Shown: positions 1 to 7,270, numbered from the stretch's first letter. The stretch is DNA of 17,574 nt from Brevundimonas sp. (GCA_031119155.1 JAVHYH010000039.1:1-17574); one strand, 5' to 3'. Translations and numbers: made by a program. Notes: generated by a model from the sequence alone, not told the origin.

Positions 1-175
1 CTGCGCGTCCGAAGCCTTCTTCCCCTTCGCCGACGGCCTGCTGGAAGCGGTCGCGGCCGGCGCGACGGCGGTGATCCAGCCGGGCGGCTCGATGCGCGAC
101 GCCGAGGTCATCGCCGCCGCCGACGAGAAGGGCATCGCCATGGCCTTCACCGGCGTACGCGTGTTCCGGCACTGA
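1..175 (+). CDS. purH: PurH C-terminus (AICAR formyltransferase / IMP cyclohydrolase), partial
   Basis: The window opens inside this gene; the first whole codon is at 2 and the stop is TGA at 173-175. The 57 visible residues carry the highly conserved PurH C-terminus: a [10 protein letters not shown] block, then IQPGGSMRD, then [11 protein letters not shown] at the end. PurH performs the last two steps of de novo purine synthesis, formylating AICAR with 10-formyl-THF and closing the ring to IMP, in the cytoplasm. The visible part belongs to the formyltransferase domain. A strong hairpin terminator follows 20 bp after the stop. In many alphaproteobacteria, as I recall, purH directly follows a heparinase II/III-family gene; here that gene lies about 3.5 kb further downstream. 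Confidence 0.95.
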   Translation, partial: CASEAFFPFADGLLEAVAAGATAVIQPGGSMRDAEVIAAADEKGIAMAFTGVRVFRH

Positions 176-194
176 TCTGAAGGGGCGCTAACGC

Positions 195-243
195 TCGCGA
201 CGCGGTCGCTCGCTGCCTGAGCGCGGACCGCGTCGCGATTTTT
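195..243 (+). terminator. Rho-independent terminator after purH
   Basis: A perfect 13-bp stem pairs 195-207 (TCGCGACGCGGTC) with 226-238 and is followed by T5 at 239-243. The 18-nt interval between the arms can fold further. The T-run is only on the plus-strand side, so it terminates purH best. The hairpin also lies just past the stop of the minus-strand ferric reductase gene and could help end that transcript, but without a T-run. Confidence 0.85.
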
Positions 244-250
244 CAGAGCG

Positions 251-1057
251 TCAGTCCTCGATCACCTCATGCGCCCCGACGGCCCCGGCGCGCCAGTAGC
301 CGGCGGCCTTCATCGCCTTCGGGTCAAAGCCCAGGGCGACCACGAGGCCGCGCAGGCTCCGCGCCACCTGGCTTTCACCGGCGATCCAGACGTAGGCGTC
401 CTCGCGCGGCACCTCCTGAAGGGCGGTCTCGACGGCCGAGTGAAGACCCTCGACCCGTCCCCGCGACCCGCCGTTTCGGCAAACCCGGATGACGGTCAGA
501 TCGGCGGCGCTGACGAAGGCCGGCGCCGAGGCGGCGTCCTCGATCTCCACGACCACCGTCGCGGTCACGCCGCCGGGCAACTCCTCCAGCCGCCGCATGA
601 TCGCGGGGATGGCCGTCTCGTCGCCGATCAGGACGTGATGGGCGAAGGCCGTCGGCACGATGAAGGAACCGCGCGGTCCACCGACGCCGAGCTGTGAGCC
701 GGGCTTCGCCGTCATCACCCAGTCCGTCGCCGGGCCGCCGTGGCCGACGGCGAAATCGATGGTCAGGGTCCGGGCTGCCGTGTCCCACTGGCGCGGGGTG
801 TAGTCGCGAGCGACCGGGCGCGGTTCGGGGAAGACAGGACCGTCCGGTCCCACCGTCGGCAGGACCAGGGGCTCGCCCTCGCGGGGCGGGAAGATCTTCA
901 CATGGTCATCGAAACCGAGGGAGACGAAGTCCTTCAGATCGCCGGTCAGAACCACCCGTTTCAGGGACGGGGTCAGGTCCGAGACCTCGACCACCTCCAG
1001 CAGACGGAATTTCAGCGGATGCCGGACTCGCCGGGCGATACGAAGCGCGTCCGTCAT
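251..1057 (-). CDS. Siderophore-interacting protein, FAD-dependent ferric-chelate reductase (YqjH/ViuB family)
   Basis: The 268-residue protein has the SIP family pattern: an FAD-binding barrel with RDYTPR at 84-89, HGGPATDW at 106-113 and GPRGSF at 127-132, then an NAD(P)H-binding part with GDETAIPAI at 145-153, WIAGE at 224-228 and the family-typical GYWRAG at 253-258. Such proteins reduce ferric iron held by siderophores or other chelates in the cytoplasm, releasing Fe(II). The ATG overlaps the stop of the upstream PadR gene (ATGA, 1054-1057), so the two are co-transcribed and probably translationally coupled. The pairing matches E. coli yqjH (reductase) with yqjI (its metal-sensitive repressor), although there the genes are divergent. 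No siderophore synthesis or receptor gene is in the window, so the physiological substrate is unknown. Confidence 0.9.
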   Translation of the reverse strand: MTDALRIARRVRHPLKFRLLEVVEVSDLTPSLKRVVLTGDLKDFVSLGFDDHVKIFPPREGEPLVLPTVGPDGPVFPEPRPVARDYTPRQWDTAARTLTIDFAVGHGGPATDWVMTAKPGSQLGVGGPRGSFIVPTAFAHHVLIGDETAIPAIMRRLEELPGGVTATVVVEIEDAASAPAFVSAADLTVIRVCRNGGSRGRVEGLHSAVETALQEVPREDAYVWIAGESQVARSLRGLVVALGFDPKAMKAAGYWRAGAVGAHEVIED

Positions 1058-1635
1058 GCCTTTTCCACCCGGTCCGCGGCCTGATTGAGGATGTCGGCGA
1101 CTTCCCTGATCCGGGCCTCGTCCAGCGGAATGTCCTCGGCCAGCTTGGCGTGAACCACGCCGCGCAGGCGAACGATGGCCTCGGCGATCAGGGTCGGGCG
1201 GGCGGCGCGATGGGCGAATTTCGCCAGCGTCTCACGCAGGTCGGACAGGGCGTCGGCATTCTCCTCCAGCAGCGCCTGCCCCGCCCCGGTGATGGCGTAG
1301 CGCTTCTTGCCGCCCTCTTCGCGGCCTTCCAGCGCGCCCATCTCCTCCAGCAGGGTCAGGGTCGGATAGATGACGCCGGGGCTGGGGGCGTAGGCGCCGC
1401 CCATCCGCGTCTCGATGGCCTTGATCAGCTCATAGCCGTGCGCCGGGCCGTCCTCGGCGATCAGCGACAGGATCAGCCAGCGCAGGTCGCCCCGCGCCAG
1501 CAGTCGCTTGCCTCCGCCGCGATGCCCGCGCGGACCGCCGCGCCCACCGCCCGGCGAGCCGCGACCGAACTCATTGCGCATGCCGCGCCCGAACCTTCCG
1601 GGGCCACGATGACCCCAGCCCTGATGCCACATCAT
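1054..1635 (-). CDS. PadR-family transcriptional repressor, YqjI-like
   Basis: The winged-helix PadR core starts near residue 46. Blocks HGYELIKAIE, PSPGVIYPTLTLLEE and EEGGKKRYAIT resemble E. coli YqjI closely, and a C-terminal helical dimerisation region follows. YqjI represses the neighbouring ferric reductase gene and is released by nickel. The first 45 residues are a low-complexity Gly/Arg-rich tail with three His (4, 9, 38) and no Cys; the whole protein lacks Cys, whereas the E. coli tail is rich in both Cys and His. The longest frame starts at 1665, but that start has no ribosome-binding site and would put an operator-like palindrome inside the coding region. ATG 1635 (or the adjacent ATG 1632) follows GAGGA and fits better. 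The stop overlaps the reductase start. Autoregulation through the two upstream palindromes is inferred. Confidence 0.88.
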   Translation of the reverse strand: MMWHQGWGHRGPGRFGRGMRNEFGRGSPGGGRGGPRGHRGGGKRLLARGDLRWLILSLIAEDGPAHGYELIKAIETRMGGAYAPSPGVIYPTLTLLEEMGALEGREEGGKKRYAITGAGQALLEENADALSDLRETLAKFAHRAARPTLIAEAIVRLRGVVHAKLAEDIPLDEARIREVADILNQAADRVEKA

Positions 1636-1639
1636 CGCA

Positions 1640-1644
1640 TCCTC
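1640..1644 (-). promoter_or_regulatory. Ribosome-binding site deciding the PadR start
   Basis: GAGGA on the minus strand lies 4 nt before ATG 1635 and 7 nt before ATG 1632. The longer candidate at 1665 has only AT-rich palindrome sequence upstream and no purine-rich motif. Confidence 0.6.
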
Positions 1645-1650
1645 ATTTTC

Positions 1651-1684
1651 GATATATCTGTTCATGTCGATTTAGATATATCTG
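1651..1684. promoter_or_regulatory. Twin GATATATC palindromes, probable PadR/YqjI-type operator
   Basis: The 10-mer GATATATCTG occurs at 1651-1660 and again at 1675-1684, exactly 24 bp apart. Each contains a perfect 8-bp palindrome GATATATC, and the second extends to AGATATATCT (1674-1683). The sites are strikingly AT-rich in very GC-rich DNA. The second overlaps the predicted -10 of the padR promoter and the first lies between it and the start codon, as expected for an autorepressor. They could also influence the divergent gene at 1742. Assignment to this PadR protein is inferred from position and symmetry. Confidence 0.6.
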
Positions 1685-1701
1685 AAACTGACCGATCGCA
1701 A
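1673..1701 (-). promoter_or_regulatory. Predicted promoter of the padR-ferric reductase operon
   Basis: On the minus strand TTGCGA (1701-1696), a 17-bp spacer and TATCTA (1678-1673) form a good housekeeping-type promoter. Its -10 lies inside the distal GATATATC operator box, so repressor binding would block polymerase. Transcription would begin near 1666, leaving a leader of about 30 nt that contains the GAGGA site. Confidence 0.5.
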
Positions 1702-1741
1702 GGGGTGGCGTTCGCGGACAAAGCGGGGCTCACTGGCGGCC

Positions 1742-2500
1742 ATGGATACGCTTGCCGCCCGCTGGGCCCTGCTCGAACCCGGCGTCACCGTGATCGGCCC
1801 GGACGACGACCGCCCCCGCCCGGCGGTCCTCCTGTTCCACGGCTGCGGCGGCCTGCGTGCGCACATGACCCACTATGCCGAGGCGGCGAAGGCCGCGGGC
1901 TGGCGGGCCTTCATCATCGATTCCTGGGGCGCACGCGGCTGGAGCCGTGAACGGGCGCTGATGACCGTCTGCACCGGTCTGGTCTTTCGCGGCGACAGGC
2001 GGGCGGGCGATGTCCTGGCGGCGCTGGACGGCGTGTCACGCAGGCGGGACGTGGATGCCTCGCGCGTCGCCCTGGCGGGCTGGAGCCACGGCGGCTGGGG
2101 CATCATGGAGGCGATGAGTTCCGAACGACACGACCGGATGCTGGGCCTCGCCGACCCCGGCGGGGTCAGCCTGGACGGGGTCCGCGCCGTCTATCTGGCC
2201 TATCCCTATATCGGCCTGGGGGCGCTGAACCGGATGCGGCCGTGGAAGCATTGCCCGAAGACCCTGGCGGTCATCTCGCGCGGCGACCACCTGACCACCG
2301 TCCGCAACGCCGAACAGGTCCACGCCATGGTCCGCAACTGCGGGGCGGACGTGGAGACCTGGATCGCGGAGGGCACCCACGCCTTTGACGAACCCGGCGC
2401 CTCGGCGCCCATGCGCTATCACGCCGAGCTGGCGACCGAGGCGATCCGCCGCTTCACCGCCCTGCTGGAGGATGTCGCGGCCGCCCCACCCATCCCCTGA
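1742..2500 (+). CDS. Dienelactone hydrolase-like alpha/beta hydrolase
   Basis: This 252-residue protein has an alpha/beta hydrolase fold with no signal peptide. The strand and oxyanion region AVLLFHGCGG is at 28-37, the nucleophile elbow GWSHGG at 113-118 (Ser115), a probable acid Asp182 in SRGDHLTT, and the catalytic His213 in EGTHAFDEPG. The layout fits the DLH family of cytoplasmic hydrolases, but the nucleophile is Ser where classical dienelactone hydrolase has Cys, so the substrate cannot be predicted. The start ATG lacks a clear ribosome-binding site. The gene is divergent from padR and could share its AT-rich operator region. Its stop lies 3 bp from the stop of the convergent OsmC gene. 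Confidence 0.8.
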   Translation: MDTLAARWALLEPGVTVIGPDDDRPRPAVLLFHGCGGLRAHMTHYAEAAKAAGWRAFIIDSWGARGWSRERALMTVCTGLVFRGDRRAGDVLAALDGVSRRRDVDASRVALAGWSHGGWGIMEAMSSERHDRMLGLADPGGVSLDGVRAVYLAYPYIGLGALNRMRPWKHCPKTLAVISRGDHLTTVRNAEQVHAMVRNCGADVETWIAEGTHAFDEPGASAPMRYHAELATEAIRRFTALLEDVAAAPPIP

Positions 2501-2503
2501 CGC

Positions 2504-2971
2504 CTAGGCCTGACGAGGCTCCACCGTCACCGGCGCACGGATCGAGTTGGCGACATAGCAGTGCTCGTGCGAGCGGTGGTGCAGGTCGTCCAGCGCCGCC
2601 GCATCCGGCAGCGTCTCGCCCGAGAAGCTGACGGCGGGCCTCAGGGTCACCGCGACGATGGCGACCTTTCCCCGCTCGTCCCGCCCCATGACCCCGACCG
2701 CCTCGTCCAGATAGCGATCCACGACGAAGCCCGCCTTGGCCGCAAAGGCGAGGAAGAACAGCATGTGACAACTGGACACGGCGGCCACCAGCGCCTCCTC
2801 CGGATCCACGGCGGCGGGGTCCGACATCGGGACCGGCACGCTGCCCGGCGCGGACGAGCCCCGCACCACCGCGCCGCCGTCGAAGCGCCAGTCGTGGGCG
2901 CGGGCGTATTTGTTGTCGAGGAAGGGCTGGTCGCCCCTCACCCATTCCACGGTTGCGAGATACTCACTCAC
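2504..2971 (-). CDS. OsmC-family peroxiredoxin
   Basis: From the GTG at 2971 the protein has 155 residues, a normal OsmC length. The two family cysteines are present: Cys68 in AVSSCHMLFFL and Cys138 in HEHCYVANS, with the DPEEAL segment before the first. OsmC/Ohr proteins reduce organic hydroperoxides with these two thiols in the cytoplasm. The HEHCYVANS block and the length favour the OsmC or YhfA-like branch over Ohr, but I cannot assign a subgroup. A longer frame with GTG 3001 exists; the shorter start is preferred because GGGAGGG lies 5 nt upstream and the protein then begins MSEYLATVEW, typical of the family. It converges tail to tail on the hydrolase gene. Confidence 0.9.
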   Translation of the reverse strand: MSEYLATVEWVRGDQPFLDNKYARAHDWRFDGGAVVRGSSAPGSVPVPMSDPAAVDPEEALVAAVSSCHMLFFLAFAAKAGFVVDRYLDEAVGVMGRDERGKVAIVAVTLRPAVSFSGETLPDAAALDDLHHRSHEHCYVANSIRAPVTVEPRQA

Positions 2972-2976
2972 GGCGG

Positions 2977-2983
2977 CCCTCCC
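2977..2983 (-). promoter_or_regulatory. Ribosome-binding site deciding the OsmC start
   Basis: GGGAGGG on the minus strand, 5 nt before GTG 2971. No comparable motif precedes GTG 3001. Confidence 0.65.
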
Positions 2984-3039
2984 GACCAATGATGACGACA
3001 CCGTGTAGCATGGTTCGGGCCGCGAACCGGGCGTCCGGC

Positions 3040-3067
3040 TTGCCCACGCGCGCGACCCGCCTTATCC
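3040..3067 (+). promoter_or_regulatory. Possible promoter of rpe giving a near-leaderless mRNA
   Basis: TTGCCC (3040-3045), a 16-bp spacer and TTATCC (3062-3067) resemble a housekeeping promoter. A start 7 nt on would fall at the ATG at 3075. The rpe start has only a poor ribosome-binding site (GGGG 4 nt away), and leaderless messages are frequent in Caulobacter relatives. The -10 match is weak, so this is a suggestion only. Confidence 0.25.
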
Positions 3068-3074
3068 GGGGCTC

Positions 3075-3734
3075 ATGGCCGCCCCCCTGATCTGCCCCTC
3101 GATCCTCGCCAGCGACTTCTCCAAGCTGGGCGAGGAGGTCCGCGCCCTCGACGCCGCCGGCGCCGACTGGATCCACGTCGATGTGATGGACGGCCATTTC
3201 GTGCCCAACATCACCCTCGGGCCGGACATCGTGAAGTCGATCCGCCCGCACACCAGGCTGCCCTTCGACGTGCACCTGATGGTCGCCCCGGTCGATCCCT
3301 GGCTGGAGGCCTATCGCGAGGCGGGCGCCGACATCCTGACCGTCCACCCCGAAAGCGGCCCGCACCTGCACCGCACCTTGGGTCGCATCCGCCAGCTGGG
3401 CGCCAAGGCCGGCGTCGTGCTGAACCCGGGCACCCCCCTGACCGTTCTGGAAGAGGTGGTGGAGCTTGTGGATCTGGTGCTGCTCATGTCCGTGAACCCC
3501 GGCTTCGGCGGGCAGTCGTTCATCCCGACCTCGCTGCGCAAGATCGAGAAGGCCCGCGCCCTGCTGGACGCCGCCGGATCGAAGGCGCACCTGCAGGTAG
3601 ACGGCGGCGTCACCGGCGCCAACGCCGCCGCCTGCGTCGCGGCGGGCGCCGACGCCCTCGTCGCCGGCTCCTTCGTCTTCAAGGGCGGCCCCGACGCCTA
3701 TGCCGCCAACATCCAGGCCCTGAAGGTCGCGTGA
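3075..3734 (+). CDS. rpe: Ribulose-phosphate 3-epimerase
   Basis: This 219-residue TIM-barrel enzyme has all the family signatures: PSILASDF at 8-15, HVDVMDGHFVPN at 34-45 with catalytic Asp36, HLMV at 67-70, MSVNPGFGGQ at 138-147, VDGGV at 175-179 with the second catalytic Asp176, and AGSFVF near 197-202 for phosphate binding. It interconverts D-ribulose 5-phosphate and D-xylulose 5-phosphate in the pentose phosphate pathway, in the cytoplasm, using a bound divalent metal. The length is normal. Its stop overlaps the GTG of the next gene (GTGA, 3731-3734), so the two form an operon. Confidence 0.97.
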   Translation: MAAPLICPSILASDFSKLGEEVRALDAAGADWIHVDVMDGHFVPNITLGPDIVKSIRPHTRLPFDVHLMVAPVDPWLEAYREAGADILTVHPESGPHLHRTLGRIRQLGAKAGVVLNPGTPLTVLEEVVELVDLVLLMSVNPGFGGQSFIPTSLRKIEKARALLDAAGSKAHLQVDGGVTGANAAACVAAGADALVAGSFVFKGGPDAYAANIQALKVA

Positions 3735-5536
3735 GCCCCCTCGGCCCCTTCGCCCGACCTGAAGGCGACGGGCCCGCGCCCGGCGAGATCCCGGGCCTGC
3801 GCGGCGCGCCCGTCCGCACCCCGGTCCGCGCCACCGGCGCCAGCACCGGCCCGACCCTGTGGCCCGCCATCCTCGGACGGATGCTGACCCGTCAGCTGTG
3901 GATCGAGGCCTATGGCCTGCCCGGCTATGCCCTGACCCTGCGCGGCCGCACCGCCCAGAGCTTCGCCGCCACGCCGCGCGATTTCCGCCCGGTCGATCCG
4001 GCCGTCGGCAAGGGCATCCTCGGCGGCCGTTTCGTGCTGGCCGGTTCCAGCCTCGAGATCGCGCCGGACGAGGAGCCGTTCAACCGGCCCAGCCCCAACC
4101 GCGCCTTCGCGGTCGATCTGCACGCCTTCGCCTGGCTGCCGTCCCTGATGGCCCAGGGCGAGCGCGGCGCGCGCGAGGCCCTGCGCCTGACCCTTATCTG
4201 GTCCGACGTCTTCGTCCGCTGGTCGCCCTTCGCCTGGGATCCGGACATTCTGGCCCGCCGCGCGGTCAATCTGGCCTGCGCCGCCCGCCGCATGGGTCAG
4301 GTCGCCACCGAGGCCGAGCGGCTCAAGCTGGCCAGCGTTCTGGGCCGTCAGGCGCGCCAGCTGCTGCGCCCGCCCGGCGGGGTCGCCACCCAGTCCGAGC
4401 GGATGACCGCCGCCGCCCTGGTCGGCTGCGTCCTGGCCGGTCCGCCGGGCGCCGCCATCCGCCGCACGGCCCTGGCCCGCCTGTCGAAGGCCCTGTCCCG
4501 CACGGTCGGCCCGGACGGCGGCCACGCCAGCCGCAGCCCCGAAGCCGGGCTGGAGCTGCTGCTCGACCTGCTGACGCTGGAAGACGGTCTCGGCCAGATT
4601 TCGGAGGCCCCGCCCGAGGCCGTCAGCGACGCCATCGCCCGGCTGCAGGATGCGGTCACCCTGCACACCCTGCCCGACGGCCGCCTCGCCACCGTTCAGG
4701 GCGGCGGCCCGTCCACCGCCGCCCGCGTCGCCGCCGCGCGCGGTCCCGAGACCCGGCCCGAGGATGTCGCCGGCGCCGTCGGCGGCCTGACCCGCATCCG
4801 CAGCCCCCTGCTGACCGTCATCGCCGACACCGCCCCGCCCGCGCGCGGTCCCTGGTCCGACGCCGCCTGCGCCCAGCCTCTGTCGCTGGAGATCGTCTGC
4901 GGCAAGGACCGGCTGATCACCGGTTCGGGCTGGACGCCCCGCGCCGCCGACCGTCAGGGCCTGCGCCTGACGCCCGGCCATTCGACCCTGACCCTGGGCG
5001 AGACCTCCACCGGCGAGCCGCTGGGCGGCTGGAAGGGCGAACTGCTGGGGCCCCGCCTGATCGGCCGCCCGCTGCATGTCGACGCCAACCAGCGCGACGG
5101 CGAAGGCGCCGTCTGGCTGGAGATCGAACACGACGGCTGGGTCCATGACTTCGGCCTGCTGCACCAGCGCCGCCTTTATCTGGATCAGCGTCTGGACGAA
5201 CTGCGCGCCGAGGAACGGCTGCATCCCGCCCCGGGCCAGAGGGAGGTCGTGCGCGCCATCGCCGCCCCCTACGCCGTCCGTTTCCAGCTCGAGCCCGGCG
5301 TCCAGGCCTCGCTGGCCCGCGACCGTCGCTCCATCCTGCTGCGCGGCCATTCGGGCCGGGGCTGGTGGTTCCGCACCGACGGGCCGGACGTGGCCATCGA
5401 ACCCTCGGTCCATGTGGACGAGGGCCTGACCCGGCGCTCGCTGCAGATCGTGGTGCGCGGCTCGGCCCGGACCGATTCCGAGACCAAGATCCGCTGGAAG
5501 CTGAGCCCCGCCGGCGCCGGCAACGACCCCGCCTGA
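3731..5536 (+). CDS. Heparinase II/III family protein
   Basis: The 601-residue protein has the two-part heparinase II/III architecture. An N-terminal alpha-helical toroid-like region (about 50-320) contains the conserved GGHASRSPE at 263-271. A C-terminal beta-rich domain (about 340-590) contains WLEIEHDGWVHDFGLLHQRRLYL near 460-485 and FQLEPGVQASLARD. Lyases of this fold cleave acidic polysaccharides; the substrate of the widespread alphaproteobacterial version is not established to my knowledge. No signal peptide is obvious. The first 45 residues are rich in Pro, Gly and Arg, so an internal ATG at 3881 is possible, but GTG 3731 has GAAGG 4 nt upstream and the coupling overlap with rpe. The family commonly sits between rpe or rsmB and purH. 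Confidence 0.85.
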   Translation: MSPLGPFARPEGDGPAPGEIPGLRGAPVRTPVRATGASTGPTLWPAILGRMLTRQLWIEAYGLPGYALTLRGRTAQSFAATPRDFRPVDPAVGKGILGGRFVLAGSSLEIAPDEEPFNRPSPNRAFAVDLHAFAWLPSLMAQGERGAREALRLTLIWSDVFVRWSPFAWDPDILARRAVNLACAARRMGQVATEAERLKLASVLGRQARQLLRPPGGVATQSERMTAAALVGCVLAGPPGAAIRRTALARLSKALSRTVGPDGGHASRSPEAGLELLLDLLTLEDGLGQISEAPPEAVSDAIARLQDAVTLHTLPDGRLATVQGGGPSTAARVAAARGPETRPEDVAGAVGGLTRIRSPLLTVIADTAPPARGPWSDAACAQPLSLEIVCGKDRLITGSGWTPRAADRQGLRLTPGHSTLTLGETSTGEPLGGWKGELLGPRLIGRPLHVDANQRDGEGAVWLEIEHDGWVHDFGLLHQRRLYLDQRLDELRAEERLHPAPGQREVVRAIAAPYAVRFQLEPGVQASLARDRRSILLRGHSGRGWWFRTDGPDVAIEPSVHVDEGLTRRSLQIVVRGSARTDSETKIRWKLSPAGAGNDPA

Positions 5537-5560
5537 ACACCGGACGCTGCGCCGCTCGGT

Positions 5561-5578
5561 CGCGCCTCTTGAGGCGTG
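5561..5578 (+). terminator. Small hairpin after the heparinase-family gene
   Basis: CGCCT (5563-5567) pairs with AGGCG (5572-5576) around a CTTG loop, extended by a G-T and a C-G pair. There is no T-run, so it is at best a weak or Rho-assisted stop in the 101-bp gap before cnoX. That gap must also hold any cnoX promoter, which I could not place convincingly. Confidence 0.3.
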
Positions 5579-5637
5579 GCCGGACAGGGACCATCTGACG
5601 GCTCGTGCGTTAAGACTGATCGAAGACCAGGACCGAC

Positions 5638-6525
5638 ATGACCCTTACCGACCTGCCTGATGACCTGATCAAGGAAGGCTCCGACGCCGGCTTCATGGCC
5701 GATGTGGTCGAGGCCTCGAAGACCCAGCCGGTGCTGGTCGACTTCTGGGCCACCTGGTGCGGACCGTGCCGGACCCTGACCCCGATGATCGAAAAGGCCG
5801 TCCGCGCCGCCGGCGGCGCGGTGAAACTGGTCAAGATCGACGTCGACAAGAACCCGGCCTATGCAGGCCAGCTGCGGGTCCAGTCGATCCCGACCGTCTA
5901 TGCCTTCGTCAACGGCCAGCCGGTCGACGGCTTCCAGGGCGCGGTTCCGGAAAGCCAGCTCAAGGCCTTCATCGACAAGCTGACCGGCGGAACCAGCGTC
6001 AATTCCGACATCGACCAGATCCTGTCGCTGGGCGAGGAATCCCTGTCGCTGAGCGATTTCGGCGGCGCCGCCCAGGCGTTTGATCAGGTGCTGACCCTCG
6101 ACCCGGGCAACGAGAAGGCCATCGCCGGCATGGCGCGGGTCTATCTGGCCGACGGCGACGTCGAACAGGCCCGCCAGACCATCGCCATGGCCCCGCAGGA
6201 CTCGAAGGATCCGACCGTCCAGTCGATCCGCGCCCAGCTGTCGCTGGCCTCTGCGGCGCCGTCGGGCGACTCGACCGGGCTGGAGGCCCGGCTCGCCGCC
6301 GATCCGAACGACCATCAGGCCCGCTTCGATCTGGCCCAGGCCCTCGCCGCCTCCGGCGACTTCAAGGCCGCCGTCGACAATCTGCTGAAGATCGTCGCCG
6401 CCGACCGCGAGTGGAACGAGCAGGCTGCGCGCAAGCAGCTGCTGACCGTGTTCGAGGCCGCCGGCGCCACGTCCGATGTCGCCCGCGACGGCCGCCGTCG
6501 CCTGTCGTCGCTTCTGTTCGCGTAA
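5638..6525 (+). CDS. cnoX: CnoX (YbbN): thioredoxin-TPR chaperedoxin
   Basis: The 295-residue protein has an N-terminal thioredoxin domain (about 10-118) with active site WCGPC at 40-44 and the cis-Pro loop SIPTVYAF at 83-90, then a helical TPR region (about 125-290), the CnoX/YbbN layout. CnoX holds unfolding proteins during oxidative or chlorine stress and passes them to GroEL or DnaK. E. coli CnoX has lost the CxxC; the Caulobacter protein keeps it and is reported to have redox activity, and this one also has both cysteines. The ATG follows AGGA with 5 nt spacing. The stop is 9 bp before the lonN-like GTG, so they are co-transcribed. Confidence 0.92.
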   Translation: MTLTDLPDDLIKEGSDAGFMADVVEASKTQPVLVDFWATWCGPCRTLTPMIEKAVRAAGGAVKLVKIDVDKNPAYAGQLRVQSIPTVYAFVNGQPVDGFQGAVPESQLKAFIDKLTGGTSVNSDIDQILSLGEESLSLSDFGGAAQAFDQVLTLDPGNEKAIAGMARVYLADGDVEQARQTIAMAPQDSKDPTVQSIRAQLSLASAAPSGDSTGLEARLAADPNDHQARFDLAQALAASGDFKAAVDNLLKIVAADREWNEQAARKQLLTVFEAAGATSDVARDGRRRLSSLLFA

Positions 6526-6534
6526 GGAGAGCCG

Positions 6535-7197
6535 GTGGCTCAGGGTTACATCAGGGCCGCCGACCTGCCGCAGGTCATTCCCGTCTTCCCGCTCTCGGGA
6601 ATACTGCTGCTGCCGCGCGGCCAGTTGCCGCTGAACATCTTCGAGCCGCGCTATCTGAACATGGTCGATGACGCCATGGCGGGCGACCGGATCATCGGCA
6701 TGATCCAGCCCCTGGGCGGCGCGCCCACCCTGCCCGGCCTGTCGCCGATCGGCTGCGCGGGGCGGATCACCAGCTTCAACGAGACCTCGGACGGTCGCTA
6801 TTTGATCACCCTCACCGGGGTGGCCCGCTTCCGCGTGGCGACGGAACTGCCGGTGAAGACGCCCTATCGCCAGGTGCGCGCCGCCTTCGACGCCTGGGGC
6901 GATGATCTGGTCGCTCCGCCTGCCGGCGAGGGCGCGCTGGATCGCGAGACCCTGCTGGACGCGCTGAAGGCCTATCTGGAGACCCGCGGCCTCGACATCG
7001 ACTGGGACACGGCCGAGACCGCCCCGCCCGAGGCGCTGGTCAACAGCCTGGCCATGGCCCTGCCCTTCGAGCCCACCGAGAAACAGGCCCTGCTGGAGGC
7101 GCTGGATCTGGACCGCCGCGCCGAGGTGCTCACCGCCCTGATGCAGATCGGCGCCGCCGGCGGCGACGGCGAGGGCGACGGGCCGTTGATGCAGTGA
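6535..7197 (+). CDS. Stand-alone Lon N-terminal (substrate-binding) domain protein
   Basis: This 220-residue protein consists of a Lon N-terminal domain with no ATPase or protease part. The start of the domain is clear: IPVFPLSGILLLPRGQLPLN at about 15-34, then IFEPRYLNMVDDAM, with GCAGRITSF and an ITLTGVARFR strand further on. Such proteins are widespread beside cnoX in alphaproteobacteria; a role in substrate recognition or proteostasis is inferred from homology to Lon and has not been proven. It begins with GTG; AAGGAGA (6524-6530) overlaps the cnoX stop and gives a strong ribosome-binding site. The C-terminus ends in an acidic Gly-rich tail. It is followed immediately by a 69-bp imperfect palindrome. 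Confidence 0.9.
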   Translation: MAQGYIRAADLPQVIPVFPLSGILLLPRGQLPLNIFEPRYLNMVDDAMAGDRIIGMIQPLGGAPTLPGLSPIGCAGRITSFNETSDGRYLITLTGVARFRVATELPVKTPYRQVRAAFDAWGDDLVAPPAGEGALDRETLLDALKAYLETRGLDIDWDTAETAPPEALVNSLAMALPFEPTEKQALLEALDLDRRAEVLTALMQIGAAGGDGEGDGPLMQ

Positions 7198-7265
7198 AGG
7201 TTTTAGGGATCAGGTTCCAGGTTTCAGGGCTGACCTAGAACCTGGCCCCTAGAACCTGTAACCTT
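7197..7265. repeat. 69-bp imperfect palindrome filling the lonN-trm112 gap
   Basis: Arms 7197-7228 and 7234-7265 (32 nt each) surround a 5-nt loop. Twenty-two positions pair as Watson-Crick and two more as G-T. Each arm is built of quasi-repeats such as AGGTTCCAGG and AGAACCTGG. It begins at the last base of the lonN stop codon and ends 5 bp before the trm112 ATG, so it leaves no room for a visible ribosome-binding site. It could act as a terminator, mRNA stabiliser or translation control; there is no T-run. Confidence 0.75.
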
Positions 7266-7270
7266 CCCGT

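Noticed and set aside
1665..1665. Longer PadR start
   Set aside because: No ribosome-binding site, and it would place an operator-like palindrome in the first codons; 1635/1632 has GAGGA.
3698..5413. 571-residue open frame on the minus strand opposite the heparinase-family gene
   Set aside because: Low-complexity Gly/Ala/Gln/Arg translation and full overlap with a protein that has recognised motifs.
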